28,869 nt of DNA from DATJYV01 sp035499415 (GCA_035499415.1 DATJYV010000069.1:1-28869), one strand, 5' to 3'. Positions 1 through 8,574 are shown, counted from the stretch's first letter. The notes: a model not told the origin generated them from the sequence alone. Numbers and translations: made by a program.

Positions 1-1
1 G

Positions 2-1666
2 ATGCACATCGATTCGGTCTCCCTGGATGGAGTTCGAGACGCGTTTGTCCAGAATCCCGCCTCGTTCGACGTTATGCTCGGACGCAGTTACAGCGCCGGT
101 CAACAACTGACGATCGTCGTGTACTATCGAGGCATTCCCGTGCCGACGGGGTTTGGGAGTTTTCATTTCGGTGCGCACGGCAGCACGGGGTGGGCCTGGA
201 CGCTCAGCGAGCCGTATGGCGCAAAGGACTGGTGGCCGTGCAAGGATGACCCGAGCGATAAAGCGGACTCGGCCGACGTGATCGTGGTGTGCGATTCGTC
301 CTTCCGCGTCGGTTCGGAGGGAATCCTCCTCTCGGTCGGACCGCTCGGCAACGGGCGGGCGCAGTTCCACTGGCACGAATCTCATCCCATCGCATCCTAC
401 CTCATCTCCATCGCAGTGACGAACTACGCAAGCTTCTCGAACTGGTTCCGATACTCGCCGGTCGATTCAATGCAAATCCTCGATTACGTCCTCCCCGAAC
501 ATCTGGCGATCGCCCGGTCGAGTCTTCCGAAAATTGTCGACATGCTCGCGGTCTACTCGAACATATACGGGTTGTATCCGTTCATCAACGAGAAATACGG
601 GATTTCGGAATTCGGTTCGGGCGGAGCGATGGAACACCAGACGATGACGTCCACGACGACGTTCGACGAGGACGTGATGTCGCACGAGCTCGCGCACCAG
701 TGGTTTGGCGACATGATCACGCCCAGGACGTGGGCCGACCTGTGGCTGAACGAAGGTTTCGCACAATACTCTTCGGCGCTCTTCCGCGAGAAGGAATATG
801 GGATGGATTCGTATTGGAGCTACATGCGACAGGAGATGAGCGGAGCGCAAACGGCAGTCGGAGCGATCGGGGTCCCGGACACTTCGAGCGTCCGGAATCT
901 GTTCGACCCGTACCGCATCTATTATAAAGGAGCGACGGTCCTGCACATGCTCCGGCATGTCCTGGGGGACTCATTGTATTTCCGGGCTGTGCAGGCATAC
1001 GCCTCCGACCCGCGGCTTCGCTACGCCACGGCGAGCATCGCCGATTTTCAGAAAGATTGCGAGATTGCCTCGGGACGCTCGCTTGCGTTTTTCTTCGACG
1101 AGTGGATTAATGGAGAGGGATTTCCACGATATGCATACTCATGGTCGACCCACGCCGAGGGTTCGGGAGGGATGGTGAAGCTGTTCCTTCAACAGATTCA
1201 AGGAGGGAGCAATCCAGTGTACTTCACGATGCCGGTCGATGTCGAAGTGAGCGGAGCTGGATGGGATACAACCGTGACGGTTTGGAATGATTCACTTCAG
1301 CAACAATTCGTGCTCGCAGTCCGGGCGAACCCGAGCTCCGTGCGAATCGACCCCGAAGAATGGATCCTCAGGCAAGTGTTCTCCAACGCTGATATCCCGC
1401 CGGCAGACTATTCGCTCGAGCAAAACTATCCCAACCCCTTCAACCCCAAGACGACGATCGTCTATCATCTTCCGGTGAGGAGCACGGTCTCGCTGAAAGT
1501 GTATGACGTGCTCGGGCGCGAGGTCGCAACGCTCAAAAACGGGGATGAATTTGCAGGGACGTATTCTATCGACTGGGATGCGTCGACGTCAGCGAGCGGG
1601 GTTTATTTCCTGCGGTTGCAGGCGGGCACGTACGTCGAGACGCGGAAGATGCTCGTCGTGAAATAG
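2..1666 (+). CDS. Secreted M1-family metallopeptidase (aminopeptidase) with type IX secretion sorting domain, 5' truncated
   Basis: The frame is open to the left edge, so the true start lies outside the window and part of the N-terminal beta domain is missing. Counted from the first visible Met, the exopeptidase motif GGAMEH is followed by the zinc site HELAHQW (H228, E229, H232). The third zinc ligand is E251 in LNEGF, giving the HEXXH-X18-E spacing of the M1 (gluzincin) family. A tyrosine pair in RIYYKGA near residue 309 fits the catalytic Tyr. The C-terminal ~85 residues (NYPNPFNPKT, then SLKVYDVLGREV, then ASGVYFLRL) form a type A T9SS sorting domain, so the protein is predicted to be exported across the outer membrane and cleaved or surface-anchored. 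The likely role is degradation of external peptides. The domain assignment is firm; the substrate is unknown. An unrelated stretch of 616 bases follows the stop. Confidence 0.93.
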   Translation: MHIDSVSLDGVRDAFVQNPASFDVMLGRSYSAGQQLTIVVYYRGIPVPTGFGSFHFGAHGSTGWAWTLSEPYGAKDWWPCKDDPSDKADSADVIVVCDSSFRVGSEGILLSVGPLGNGRAQFHWHESHPIASYLISIAVTNYASFSNWFRYSPVDSMQILDYVLPEHLAIARSSLPKIVDMLAVYSNIYGLYPFINEKYGISEFGSGGAMEHQTMTSTTTFDEDVMSHELAHQWFGDMITPRTWADLWLNEGFAQYSSALFREKEYGMDSYWSYMRQEMSGAQTAVGAIGVPDTSSVRNLFDPYRIYYKGATVLHMLRHVLGDSLYFRAVQAYASDPRLRYATASIADFQKDCEIASGRSLAFFFDEWINGEGFPRYAYSWSTHAEGSGGMVKLFLQQIQGGSNPVYFTMPVDVEVSGAGWDTTVTVWNDSLQQQFVLAVRANPSSVRIDPEEWILRQVFSNADIPPADYSLEQNYPNPFNPKTTIVYHLPVRSTVSLKVYDVLGREVATLKNGDEFAGTYSIDWDASTSASGVYFLRLQAGTYVETRKMLVVK

Positions 1667-2282
1667 ATACCAATCGAAGCATGAAGACGCACGTGTGTGC
1701 AGTTGTTACCCGGGTACCTGAATCGGGGGAGCAGAAAATGAGAAGCCCGGCCAACTTACAGGCACCGGGCTAGGAGAAGATCAGGCGGAAGAAGGAGCTT
1801 TCACGTATCAACGGTGCGTCTAGCGCTGGGGCGTGATCCCTCTCCTTGTAATCGATAATAATCCGAAACCGGAACCAAACCTATCCTTTCACCCCTCCGT
1901 AAGCATGGGGAGATCACCGTAATTTTGATGTAGGGTATTTACCGCATTGGAATACGGTAATTTCCGTAGACACATATCGTCGACCTCCTCATCGCAGCTC
2001 TGCCCTCTGTCGATTCTTGCCTCGTTACAACTCTCGGTTCACCATCCCTGAGCTGTGCCATATGTTCGGAATCATTCTCATCCGGCGGGCTCTTTCTCAC
2101 GTGCAGGAATTTTGGCGAAAGATTCTTCCTGCAGTTGAGAATGCTCGGTGTGAGATCGATGGGGAATCACCGAAAACGAATTAAAAAAAGAAAAATCACC
2201 AGCGTCTTTAAATGGTACGAGAATTGCCTTATCTGGGAATGGTGGAATCCGGTGAGGCGCATGGGTGAGAGGAGTGATGACC
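1667..2282. other. Gene-poor region with inverted-repeat motifs upstream of the DksA-like gene
   Basis: I see no convincing gene in these 616 bases. It holds three sets of symmetrical sequence. The first is a 7-bp stem (1744-1750 with 1765-1771) shortly after the peptidase stop, perhaps a weak terminator. The second is a cluster of CCGTAA/TTACCG-type motifs at 1897-1968. The third is an 8-bp stem TGCAGGAA/TTCCTGCA (2102-2109 with 2126-2133). An A-rich tract lies near 2180-2200. The region could hold the promoter and leader of the downstream zinc-finger gene. Confidence 0.5.
1897..1968. promoter_or_regulatory. Cluster of CCGTAA / TACGG inverted motifs, possible operator
   Basis: CCGTAA occurs at 1897-1902 and 1917-1922. 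TTACCG (1939-1944) and CGGTAA (1955-1960) face each other across 10 bases. TACGG (1953-1957) and CCGTA (1964-1968) form a second inverted pair across 6 bases. Repeated half-sites with dyad symmetry are typical of a transcription-factor binding region, but I do not recognise the factor and no gene lies within 300 bases downstream. Confidence 0.3.
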
Positions 2283-2795
2283 ATGATCCGACCGTTGAAG
2301 GCCAGTTCGCTGAACAAGTACGGACGGAGAACCGCTCCGAGGCGAGCACCGATTCCCGAACCTACCAAGGACGATCAAGACCGGCGGCGCAGAGCCGATG
2401 AGGTGACTAGCATGGAAACACAACACCGTGCCGACCTCGCGCGATGCGTCGTTCACCAACTCGAACGGACTGTGTGGCAGGTATACCACCAGCCTCTTGG
2501 CGATTTGATGAATGACCTCCGCGTTCAATCCTGCCTGAGTATTCCACAAGACCCATCGGCGGAAGATGTACTGTATTATGTGGAAAAGAGCAGGGTGTTT
2601 GAGTCGGCATCTGCGCCTCCGATTGTCGCGTTCCGCGAAACCCTCCAACGACTCCGCAACGGATCGATCGGTTATTGCGAAGTCTGCAAGAAGTCGATTC
2701 CCCGGGCCATCTTGGAATCGAATCCCTCCTCACGACTTTGCGCCGCGTGCGCCGGTCGGATGAGGACGACGGAGCTGGTGGGCGCAAGGGCGTGA
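2283..2795 (+). CDS. DksA/TraR-type C4 zinc-finger protein with long N-terminal extension
   Basis: Predicted 170 aa. The start at 2283 is chosen because GGAG at 2271-2274 sits 8 bases upstream; earlier in-frame GTG (2265) and ATG (2277) codons are badly spaced to it. The C-terminus shows the DksA/TraR zinc finger: C132/C135 (YCEVCKKSIP) and C153/C156 (RLCAACAG), with the usual preceding 'ALxRLRNGSIGYC' helix-turn. DksA-family proteins bind RNA polymerase through the secondary channel and alter promoter response to ppGpp. The N-terminal ~40 residues are basic and poorly conserved in appearance, and the coiled-coil tip with the acidic DxxDxA motif of true DksA is not evident. I therefore call it DksA/TraR-like and not DksA. 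Two hairpins follow the stop. Confidence 0.72.
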   Translation: MIRPLKASSLNKYGRRTAPRRAPIPEPTKDDQDRRRRADEVTSMETQHRADLARCVVHQLERTVWQVYHQPLGDLMNDLRVQSCLSIPQDPSAEDVLYYVEKSRVFESASAPPIVAFRETLQRLRNGSIGYCEVCKKSIPRAILESNPSSRLCAACAGRMRTTELVGARA

Positions 2796-2800
2796 GGTCC

Positions 2801-2837
2801 GGTTCACCGTGGTAGTTTCTTCCGGCCACGGTTAACC
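2801..2837 (+). terminator. Hairpin just after the DksA-like stop codon
   Basis: Arms 2801-2812 and 2826-2837 pair over 12 bp with one mismatch, around a 13-base loop, beginning 6 bases after the stop codon. There is no T-tract, so it may be an RNA-stabilising or rho-dependent 3' structure and not a classical intrinsic terminator. Confidence 0.45.
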
Positions 2838-2878
2838 TCGACCTCCCATCTAGCCGATATGATCCGATAAGGTCCTAG

Positions 2879-2930
2879 AACTCCGATTTCTTCTGATGAC
2901 ATCCTGTGAAGAAATCGGAGTTCTTGTCTC
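2879..2930. terminator. Strong 15-bp hairpin between convergent genes
   Basis: Arms 2879-2893 and 2908-2922 are perfectly complementary over 15 bp with a 14-base loop. A short T-rich run follows on the + strand. It lies between the stop codons of the DksA-like gene (+) and the tricorn-like protease (-), so it may terminate transcription from both sides; the T-rich side favours the + strand. Confidence 0.65.
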
Positions 2931-2952
2931 TGGGAAGAAATTTCCTTTCGCC

Positions 2953-5900
2953 TCACCTTTTCTCATACTCCGGCTGTTTCGGCGCCGGCGCCGGATGCAG
3001 CTTGATGAGATTCGTCACTTCCTTGATCGCGCGTTCCAGTTGAGGATCGACGCCTCTCGCCAGCTGGGACGGATCGTCCACTACTTCGATGTCCGGGTCG
3101 ACGCCGTGGCCTTCCTTGAACCACGTTCCGTCCGGATTGTACATCCGGAATGTCGGCACGGTAACGCCGCCGCCGTCGATGAGCGAGGGGCAGCCGCTGA
3201 TGCCGATGAGCCCGCCCCACGTTCGCATGCCGATCAACGGACCGACGCCGGCCCTGCGGAAGAAATCAGGAAATGCATCGCCCCCCGAGCCGCTCCAGCC
3301 ATTGATGAGCATGACCTTCGGCCCGAAGTTGGCCTGCGGAGGCCACTGCCAGTTTTTTCCGTCCCGCACTGCCCAGAATGCGAGCGGTTTGCGGTTGAGA
3401 AGTTCGATGAACCGGTCCGGAATCTGTCCGCCGTTGTTGAACCGCTCGTCGATGATTAACCCTTCCTTGTCGAACTGCGCGAGGAACTGCCGCTCGAGCT
3501 CGGTCTGGCCATCGATCCCCGTGCTCGGGACGTAGACATAGCCGACTTTTCCGTTCGTCGCCTCGTCGACTCTCTTCCGGTTCGATTCGATCCAGGCAAG
3601 ATTCCGCAGCCGCGTCTCGTCCGACAAGGTTTGCACGAGCACCGAACGCGCGCCGTCCATCGACGGCTTGGAATTCACCGTGAGCTCCACCGGCTTGTCT
3701 CCGAGATCCGCGAACGAAGCCCACGGAGCTTTGGCGGGATCAACCGGAATCCCGTTGACGGCCAGGACGTAGTCGCCTTCCTTCACGTCGACTCCCGGTT
3801 GGGCCAACGGCGACCGGACTTCCGTGTCCCACGGCGCGTCGAGGACGATTTTCTTTATCCGATATGCGTCGTTGGATAGTTCCCAGTCGACACCGAGATA
3901 GCCGAAGTTCCGATTCTCCGGTTCATCGGCATCCCCGCCACCCCGGTATGTGTGCGACGAGCTCAATTCGGAAATCAGCTCTCCGATCACGAAATTCACG
4001 TCCCATCGCGTCACCGCATTCCCGAGCAACGTTGCGTAACGGTCGCGCATCGCATTCCAATCCACTCCGTGCATGTTGGGGTCGTAGAAGTAGTCCCGCT
4101 CGAATCGCCAGACGTCGGTGAAGATCTGCTTCCACTCCGCCCGCGGGTCGATCGTCATTGTGAGCTGCGAGACCGGAAGCTTCTTGTCCAATTTCTGATT
4201 CTCACCGATATCGACAACCGAATAACTTCCCGACTTTCCCACCAACACTTTCTTCCCGTCGGCGCTTACTTCGTACATGTCGGCATCGTCCACGATCGTT
4301 TTTTCCTCCCGCTTGTCGAGGTCGTAGTACATCAGCGGCTTTTTCTTCTCGGCGGCACCCGAGTTCGGCGTCCGCAGGAAAATAATCTTTCCTGAAACTG
4401 CCGAGAGTGCTCCGAAATTTCCCGCGGCGACCGGCATAACCGTCAACCGACGCTCGAATCCGTCGAACGTGATCTTTACTTCTTTCGACTTCTCCTCCTT
4501 CTTCTCCTTGTCCTTCCCTTTTTCCTCTCCCTTTGGCTTTTCCTCTTCTTTCTTCACCGCCGCAGAGTCGTTCTTGGGGGCTGTGGGCGAGGGAATGTCG
4601 GGCGTGAGACTCACCGCCGCAATGTTCGTTGTGTTGGGATAGACCCAGGAGTTGTCGAGGTCCGAGTAAACCGGTGCGAAGGTCCGGTTGGTGAAGAAGT
4701 AGAGGTACTTGCCGTCCGGGTCGAAAACAGGGGAAAAGTCGGAATAAAAACCGGAAGTAACCTGCGTGCCTTTTCCTTCCTTTGTATCGAATACGACGAT
4801 GGCCTGGTTCTTGTTGTCAAGTTCGCGGCCGTACGCAAGCCAGCGGCTATCGGAAGACCAGCCGGGCCGAAAGCCCTCGAGCTCTCCTTCATAGAAGAAC
4901 TTTTCCTTGTCCGCCTCCACGGTCGTCTTTTTGTCGACGTCGTAAATCTGAATCTTCATTGCCTTGTCGATGAAGGCGAGCATCTTGCTGTTCGGCGACC
5001 AAGACAATCGATAGCGGAAGCCGGCGCCGTAAGACGTGAGAGTTTTTTCGGAATTCGGCTTGGTCAAGTCGAGAAGCGTCAGCTCGTATTCTCCCGACCG
5101 GTCACTCCAGTATGCGGCGTAGCGGCCGTCGGGAGACCAGGCAGGATGGCGTTCCGCGATTCCGGAGGTGCGGGTCAGGTTGAGGACGGGGCCGTTTTCG
5201 GCGGGGACGGAAAAAATATCGCCGCGGGCTTCGATGAGCGCGCGCTTCCCATCCGGGCTCAGAGAAATGTTTTGGATGTATTTCGCCGCGTTCTCGGTTT
5301 TCGGCAGAAGCGTGATTTCGTCCGTCACCACCTTGACGGGGACTTCGTGCATCGCCGCGTTGGAGAGCGCGAGCGTATAGAGACGCCCTCCCGCTTCGAA
5401 GACGATATCGGAGGGGCCGATGGAGGGGAAATGAATATCGAAATCGGTGAAGTGGGTCAGCTGTTTCGTTTGTTTCGAGTCGAAGCTGTAGGACCAGATG
5501 TTCGAACGGTCTTCCGGCCCCCGGTCGGACAGAAAGTAGAGAGTGGAACCGTGCCACATGGGGAATTCGTCGTTCGCGGGATTGTTGGTGATATTTTCGG
5601 ATGTGAGGCGGTCGAGGTCGAAGACGATGATGTCTGCCGCCCATCCGCCGCGATAACGTTTCCAGGTGCGGAACGCCTGGGTTACGGGCGTGTAGGCGAT
5701 CTTTTTCGCGTCGGGCGAGAGCGACGCCATTTCACCGTACGGGACGGGGAGTTGTTCGGGGAATCCCCCCTTCGGCGAGACGGCGTAGAATTGGTCGAAG
5801 CGCTGCTTGCCGCTGTTCATCGACGAGGCGAACAGAATTCTGCTTCCGTCGGGGTACCAGCCGACGACGCGGTCGGGCATGCTCTGATAGGTGACACGCA

Positions 5901-6198
5901 CGGGTTCACCTCCGAAGGTCGGGATGACGTACACTTCGAGGTTGCCGTCGTAGTTCGCGCTGAACGCGATCTGGGATCCGTCGGGAGAAAAATGGGGATA
6001 GAGTTCCTGACCGCGGGGAGAGCTGAGCCGCTGCGCGGTTCCGCCTTCCTTGGGCACGACCCACAAATCGCCGGCATACGAAAAAACGATGTGCGTCTCC
6101 GAGATGTCGGGATATTGGAGGAGGCGCGCATCGACCTGGGCGTCCGCGACGGAAAAGAGAAGCAACGATAGACTCAGGATGAATAGAGATCGGGCCAT
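2953..6198 (-). CDS. Tricorn-like S41 family protease with TolB-like beta-propeller
   Basis: 1081 aa, about the length of archaeal tricorn. A signal peptide is visible (MARSLFILSLSLLLFSVADAQ, cleavage after ADA), so the protein is probably periplasmic. Residues ~25-540 carry WD40/TolB-type repeats (SPDGSQIAF, SPDGKRALI, SPDGRYAAY), forming the propellers that gate substrate in tricorn. A very Lys/Glu-rich linker spans ~545-580. A PDZ domain (~770-870) is followed by the S41 core. Catalytic candidates match the tricorn order: His in SSSHTYR near residue 749, the Ser nucleophile in GWSGSGGD near 970, and an acidic residue in GVDPDIEV near 1035. The family trims peptides into small oligopeptides. 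The gene stands alone, convergent with the DksA-like gene, and its start is supported by the signal peptide. Confidence 0.92.
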   Translation of the reverse strand: MARSLFILSLSLLLFSVADAQVDARLLQYPDISETHIVFSYAGDLWVVPKEGGTAQRLSSPRGQELYPHFSPDGSQIAFSANYDGNLEVYVIPTFGGEPVRVTYQSMPDRVVGWYPDGSRILFASSMNSGKQRFDQFYAVSPKGGFPEQLPVPYGEMASLSPDAKKIAYTPVTQAFRTWKRYRGGWAADIIVFDLDRLTSENITNNPANDEFPMWHGSTLYFLSDRGPEDRSNIWSYSFDSKQTKQLTHFTDFDIHFPSIGPSDIVFEAGGRLYTLALSNAAMHEVPVKVVTDEITLLPKTENAAKYIQNISLSPDGKRALIEARGDIFSVPAENGPVLNLTRTSGIAERHPAWSPDGRYAAYWSDRSGEYELTLLDLTKPNSEKTLTSYGAGFRYRLSWSPNSKMLAFIDKAMKIQIYDVDKKTTVEADKEKFFYEGELEGFRPGWSSDSRWLAYGRELDNKNQAIVVFDTKEGKGTQVTSGFYSDFSPVFDPDGKYLYFFTNRTFAPVYSDLDNSWVYPNTTNIAAVSLTPDIPSPTAPKNDSAAVKKEEEKPKGEEKGKDKEKKEEKSKEVKITFDGFERRLTVMPVAAGNFGALSAVSGKIIFLRTPNSGAAEKKKPLMYYDLDKREEKTIVDDADMYEVSADGKKVLVGKSGSYSVVDIGENQKLDKKLPVSQLTMTIDPRAEWKQIFTDVWRFERDYFYDPNMHGVDWNAMRDRYATLLGNAVTRWDVNFVIGELISELSSSHTYRGGGDADEPENRNFGYLGVDWELSNDAYRIKKIVLDAPWDTEVRSPLAQPGVDVKEGDYVLAVNGIPVDPAKAPWASFADLGDKPVELTVNSKPSMDGARSVLVQTLSDETRLRNLAWIESNRKRVDEATNGKVGYVYVPSTGIDGQTELERQFLAQFDKEGLIIDERFNNGGQIPDRFIELLNRKPLAFWAVRDGKNWQWPPQANFGPKVMLINGWSGSGGDAFPDFFRRAGVGPLIGMRTWGGLIGISGCPSLIDGGGVTVPTFRMYNPDGTWFKEGHGVDPDIEVVDDPSQLARGVDPQLERAIKEVTNLIKLHPAPAPKQPEYEKR

Positions 6199-6303
6199 GG
6201 ACAGGGTCTCCTTGAAATTGGACGATGCGAGGTCGATTGGAAGGTACAGGAACGGATCAATATTAGACGGGATAAGAGTGAGGGAAGTTGCAGAGAAGAT
6301 TGG

Positions 6304-6412
6304 TTAAAGGGAAGGAGAAAGTTCGAAGTTGAGGGTTGAAAGATGGATGTTGAACGTTGAAAGTTCAGAATCGGAAGTCCAGGGTTGAACGATCATAGAT
6401 GAATGTTCAGAC
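6304..6412. repeat. Degenerate GTTGAA-type tandem repeats
   Basis: The stretch consists of imperfect short repeats on the theme GTTGAAAGTT / GTTGAACG / GTTCAGA (near 6310-6400) and has no coding signature. Similar AGTTGCGAGT-type repeats occur at 24245-24285, so this seems to be a recurring intergenic sequence in this genome. It directly abuts the IS3 remnant. Confidence 0.5.
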
Positions 6413-6668
6413 TTATGAGGGTGATCGTCCATAGTCCGTCTGCCGCTCGTGCTGGATGCTGTCGGAAGCCGGCGGTCGGTAGGCCAGAGCACTGTGCGGT
6501 CTGATCCACTCTCAGGCCCTCATACTTCTTCCGTTGCTTGTCGTACGTCTCGACGTCGATCGCCAACCGGCGCAGCACCTCCTCCAGGGACATGCCCTTG
6601 CCCTGGAGAGTCTCTGCTTCTCGCAGTTTGCCGATGATTAGTACTGCCGAATGAGATTGACTTGCCAT
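6413..6668 (-). pseudogene. IS3 orfA-orfB transposase remnant
   Basis: The start at 6668 is supported by GGAGG just upstream. The N-terminal part reads IIGKLREAETLQGKGMSLEEV, then RRLAIDVETYDKQRKKYEGL, the helix-turn-helix of IS3 OrfA proteins, which usually continue with VDQAKRLKELE. Here similarity stops right after VDQ at about 6501-6508. In a second frame the sequence WIRPHSALAYRPPASDSI follows, matching the conserved C-terminal end of OrfB (RPHSxLxYRPPA). The orfA frame itself continues without similarity to a stop at 6393. This is therefore a deletion fusion that joined the two ends of the transposase operon. It could still make a ~90-residue DNA-binding peptide, but I consider it dead. 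Confidence 0.75.
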
Positions 6669-6744
6669 GAGTGCCTCCTGTTTGACCCAAGATCTGAAAA
6701 ATCCTAACTTATCCTCGGATCGTCTTATGGGGGGGCGGCTCACT
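6413..6744 (-). mobile_element. Internally deleted IS3-family insertion sequence
   Basis: On the minus strand the 5' end of an IS3-type orfA (start 6668) runs directly into the 3' end of orfB. The orfB tail reads RPHSALAYRPP in another frame and ends at the stop codon 6413-6415. A plausible left inverted-repeat end, TGAGCCGCCCCC, begins near 6744; no matching right end is visible near 6413. Everything between the start of orfA and the end of orfB, including the DDE catalytic core, is missing. The element can no longer move by itself. Confidence 0.7.
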
Positions 6745-6924
6745 TCTGATAAGCCGAATCGATGGACCGTAACCGAAGTGCTTCAGGGCGGCTCGCGACA
6801 GCTCGCTCCGAAGAGACGGCATCAAGCTGTAACATGAACGAGCCTACCGGGACAGAAACATTTCACTGACCGAACCCGAGCGATGAGAGGACGCCGCTCC
6901 TCCGATGAACAAAAACCAGCAAGA

Positions 6925-6930
6925 TATTAT
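6925..6930 (+). promoter_or_regulatory. Possible -10 element (TATTAT) upstream of the GH5 gene
   Basis: TATTAT lies 43 bases before the GH5 start, in an otherwise GC-rich leader. No convincing -35 box is seen at standard spacing, so this is only a weak promoter candidate. Confidence 0.2.
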
Positions 6931-6972
6931 AGACAACCACGACTCCCCCTTAACTCTCCATGACCAGAGCCA

Positions 6973-8451
6973 ATGATGAATCCGACGCCCCTCCTTTCCT
7001 TCTTGTTTCTGTTTCCCCTTCTCTTGAGGTCAACAAATCCGCATACGGGGCAAACTAACATGAAACAGCCGAACGAACAGTGGCTAACAGTATCGGGCGA
7101 TCAGGTCGTCAATCAACGGGGAGACACCGTACTTCTTCGCGGATTCGGTCTCGGCGGGATGCTCCACATGGAAAATTTCATCGACGGCTATCCGGCGAAT
7201 GAACAATCGATGCGCGAAGGTTTGCGCAGCGTCCTCGGTCAAAAAAAATACGACCTCTACTTCGACACCTTTCTCAAAAGCTATTTCACGGAGCCCGATG
7301 CGGCGTATATCGAGAGTCTCGGGCTGAACCTCGTCCGCATCCCCATCAACTACCGTCTCTTCGAAGACGACATGAATCCGGGGGTGTTCAACGAGGCCGC
7401 CTTCAAGCACCTCGACCGCGTTATCGAACTGTGTGCGAAGCACGGGATCTACACCATCATCGACCTCCACGCATTTCCGGGAAGCCAGAATCAGCACTGG
7501 CACAGCGATAATCCGACCCACGTCGCGGCGTTCTGGACCTACAAGGAATTTCAGGACCGCGGAGTGCGCCTCTGGGAAGCGATTGCGGAGCGGTACAAGA
7601 ATGAGCCGTGGGTTGCGGGATACGATCTGATGAATGAGCCCGCCGACCCGTCGGGAAAGAAGGTCTTTCCGTACTTCCGCCGCCTTCGCGATGCAGTTCG
7701 GAAAATCGACCGGCGCCACATCCTCTTCCTCGAAGGAGACCGGTACGCGACGGACTTCAGTTCATTCACCGAAACCTGGGAGAACGTCGTCTACACGAAT
7801 CACGACTACGCAGTCCCGGGATTCATTTTTGGCGGCGCCTATCCCGGCACGACCCGCGGCACGTACTACGACAGGGAAGCGCTCGAAAAAGATTTCTTGA
7901 AAAAGAGTGAGTTCATGTTCTCCCGCCACGTTCCGCTCTGGGTCGGAGAGTTTGGTCCGGTCTACACGGGCAATCCTGCGAAAGATGAAATGCGCTATCG
8001 GATCCTGAAAGACCAGCTCGCGTACTACGACAAATACAAAGTGAGCTGGTGCATCTGGCTCTACAAGGATTTGGGATTGCAGGCGGTCATGCATCAGCGC
8101 GACGACACGCCGTACATGAAACTGATTTCCGGTTTCCTGGCGAAGAAAGATTCATTGGGGGCAGATGCGTGGGGGTCGACGGGAAAGAGTATCGGAGGGG
8201 TGATGGCGCCGATTGAGGGGCTGTTCCAGAAGGAGTTTCCAGATTACGACCCATACCCGCACGGCCAGCAAGGCCACATCAGCCTGCTTGTGAGAAATAT
8301 CCTGATCGCTCAGGCCCTCGTGCCCGAGTACTGCAGTCTGTTCAAAGGATTGTCGGACGAACAGATAGTCGCTCTTGCAGAGTCGTTTCGATTCGACCAC
8401 TGCGTCAAGCGAAAGAGGCTGGAAGATATCTTAACCGGCAGGGAAAAGTAG
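6973..8451 (+). CDS. Glycoside hydrolase family 5 (endoglucanase-like)
   Basis: 492 aa. A hydrophobic N-terminus (LLSFLFLFPLLLRS) suggests export. The TIM-barrel shows the GH5 catalytic pair: the acid/base in DLMNEP (E222) and the nucleophile in WVGEFGP (E326), with NLVRIPINYR and IIDLHAFPGSQN on early strands as in cellulases and exo-glucanases. The C-terminal ~90 residues, after SWCIWLYKDLG, carry no carbohydrate-binding module that I recognise. The enzyme should cleave beta-1,4- or related beta-glycosidic bonds by a retaining mechanism; the substrate cannot be read from sequence. No strong ribosome-binding site precedes the two adjacent ATGs (6973, 6976), so the start is chosen for the signal peptide; an internal ATG at 7060 would give a cytoplasmic form. 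The gene stands alone and no other CAZyme is nearby. Confidence 0.88.
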   Translation: MMNPTPLLSFLFLFPLLLRSTNPHTGQTNMKQPNEQWLTVSGDQVVNQRGDTVLLRGFGLGGMLHMENFIDGYPANEQSMREGLRSVLGQKKYDLYFDTFLKSYFTEPDAAYIESLGLNLVRIPINYRLFEDDMNPGVFNEAAFKHLDRVIELCAKHGIYTIIDLHAFPGSQNQHWHSDNPTHVAAFWTYKEFQDRGVRLWEAIAERYKNEPWVAGYDLMNEPADPSGKKVFPYFRRLRDAVRKIDRRHILFLEGDRYATDFSSFTETWENVVYTNHDYAVPGFIFGGAYPGTTRGTYYDREALEKDFLKKSEFMFSRHVPLWVGEFGPVYTGNPAKDEMRYRILKDQLAYYDKYKVSWCIWLYKDLGLQAVMHQRDDTPYMKLISGFLAKKDSLGADAWGSTGKSIGGVMAPIEGLFQKEFPDYDPYPHGQQGHISLLVRNILIAQALVPEYCSLFKGLSDEQIVALAESFRFDHCVKRKRLEDILTGREK

Positions 8452-8475
8452 GGGGCAGACAAAGGGATTCTGCCA

Positions 8476-8574
8476 AATGCGGAAGTGGGAATGGTGAGTG
8501 CGGAATGTAATGTGTGGGAGCAAAAATCTCTTATGCAACGCCGTATTCGTTCCGCATTCCGAATTCCGCATTCC
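8476..8574. repeat. Inverted GGAATTCGGAATG-type repeat pair with no gene between
   Basis: The left arm (8476-8510) contains ATGCGGAAGTGGGAATGG and TGCGGAATG. The right arm (8549-8574) contains the reverse motif TTCCGCATTCCGAATTCC. About 40 bases lie between. The same motif in the same inverted arrangement flanks the four-helix-bundle remnants at 9464-9865 and 16447-16545, so this may be a gene-less derivative of the same element. Confidence 0.55.

Noticed and set aside
2135..2401. 88-codon frame (MRMLGVRSMGNHRKRIKKRK) before the DksA-like gene
   Set aside because: It has no ribosome-binding site, overlaps the DksA-like gene in another frame and shows no protein-like pattern after the first residues.
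5146..6171. Long 341-codon frame on the + strand opposite the tricorn-like gene
   Set aside because: It is antisense to a clear protease with signal peptide and propeller repeats; its Arg/Gly/Val-rich composition is typical of an antisense shadow in GC-rich DNA.
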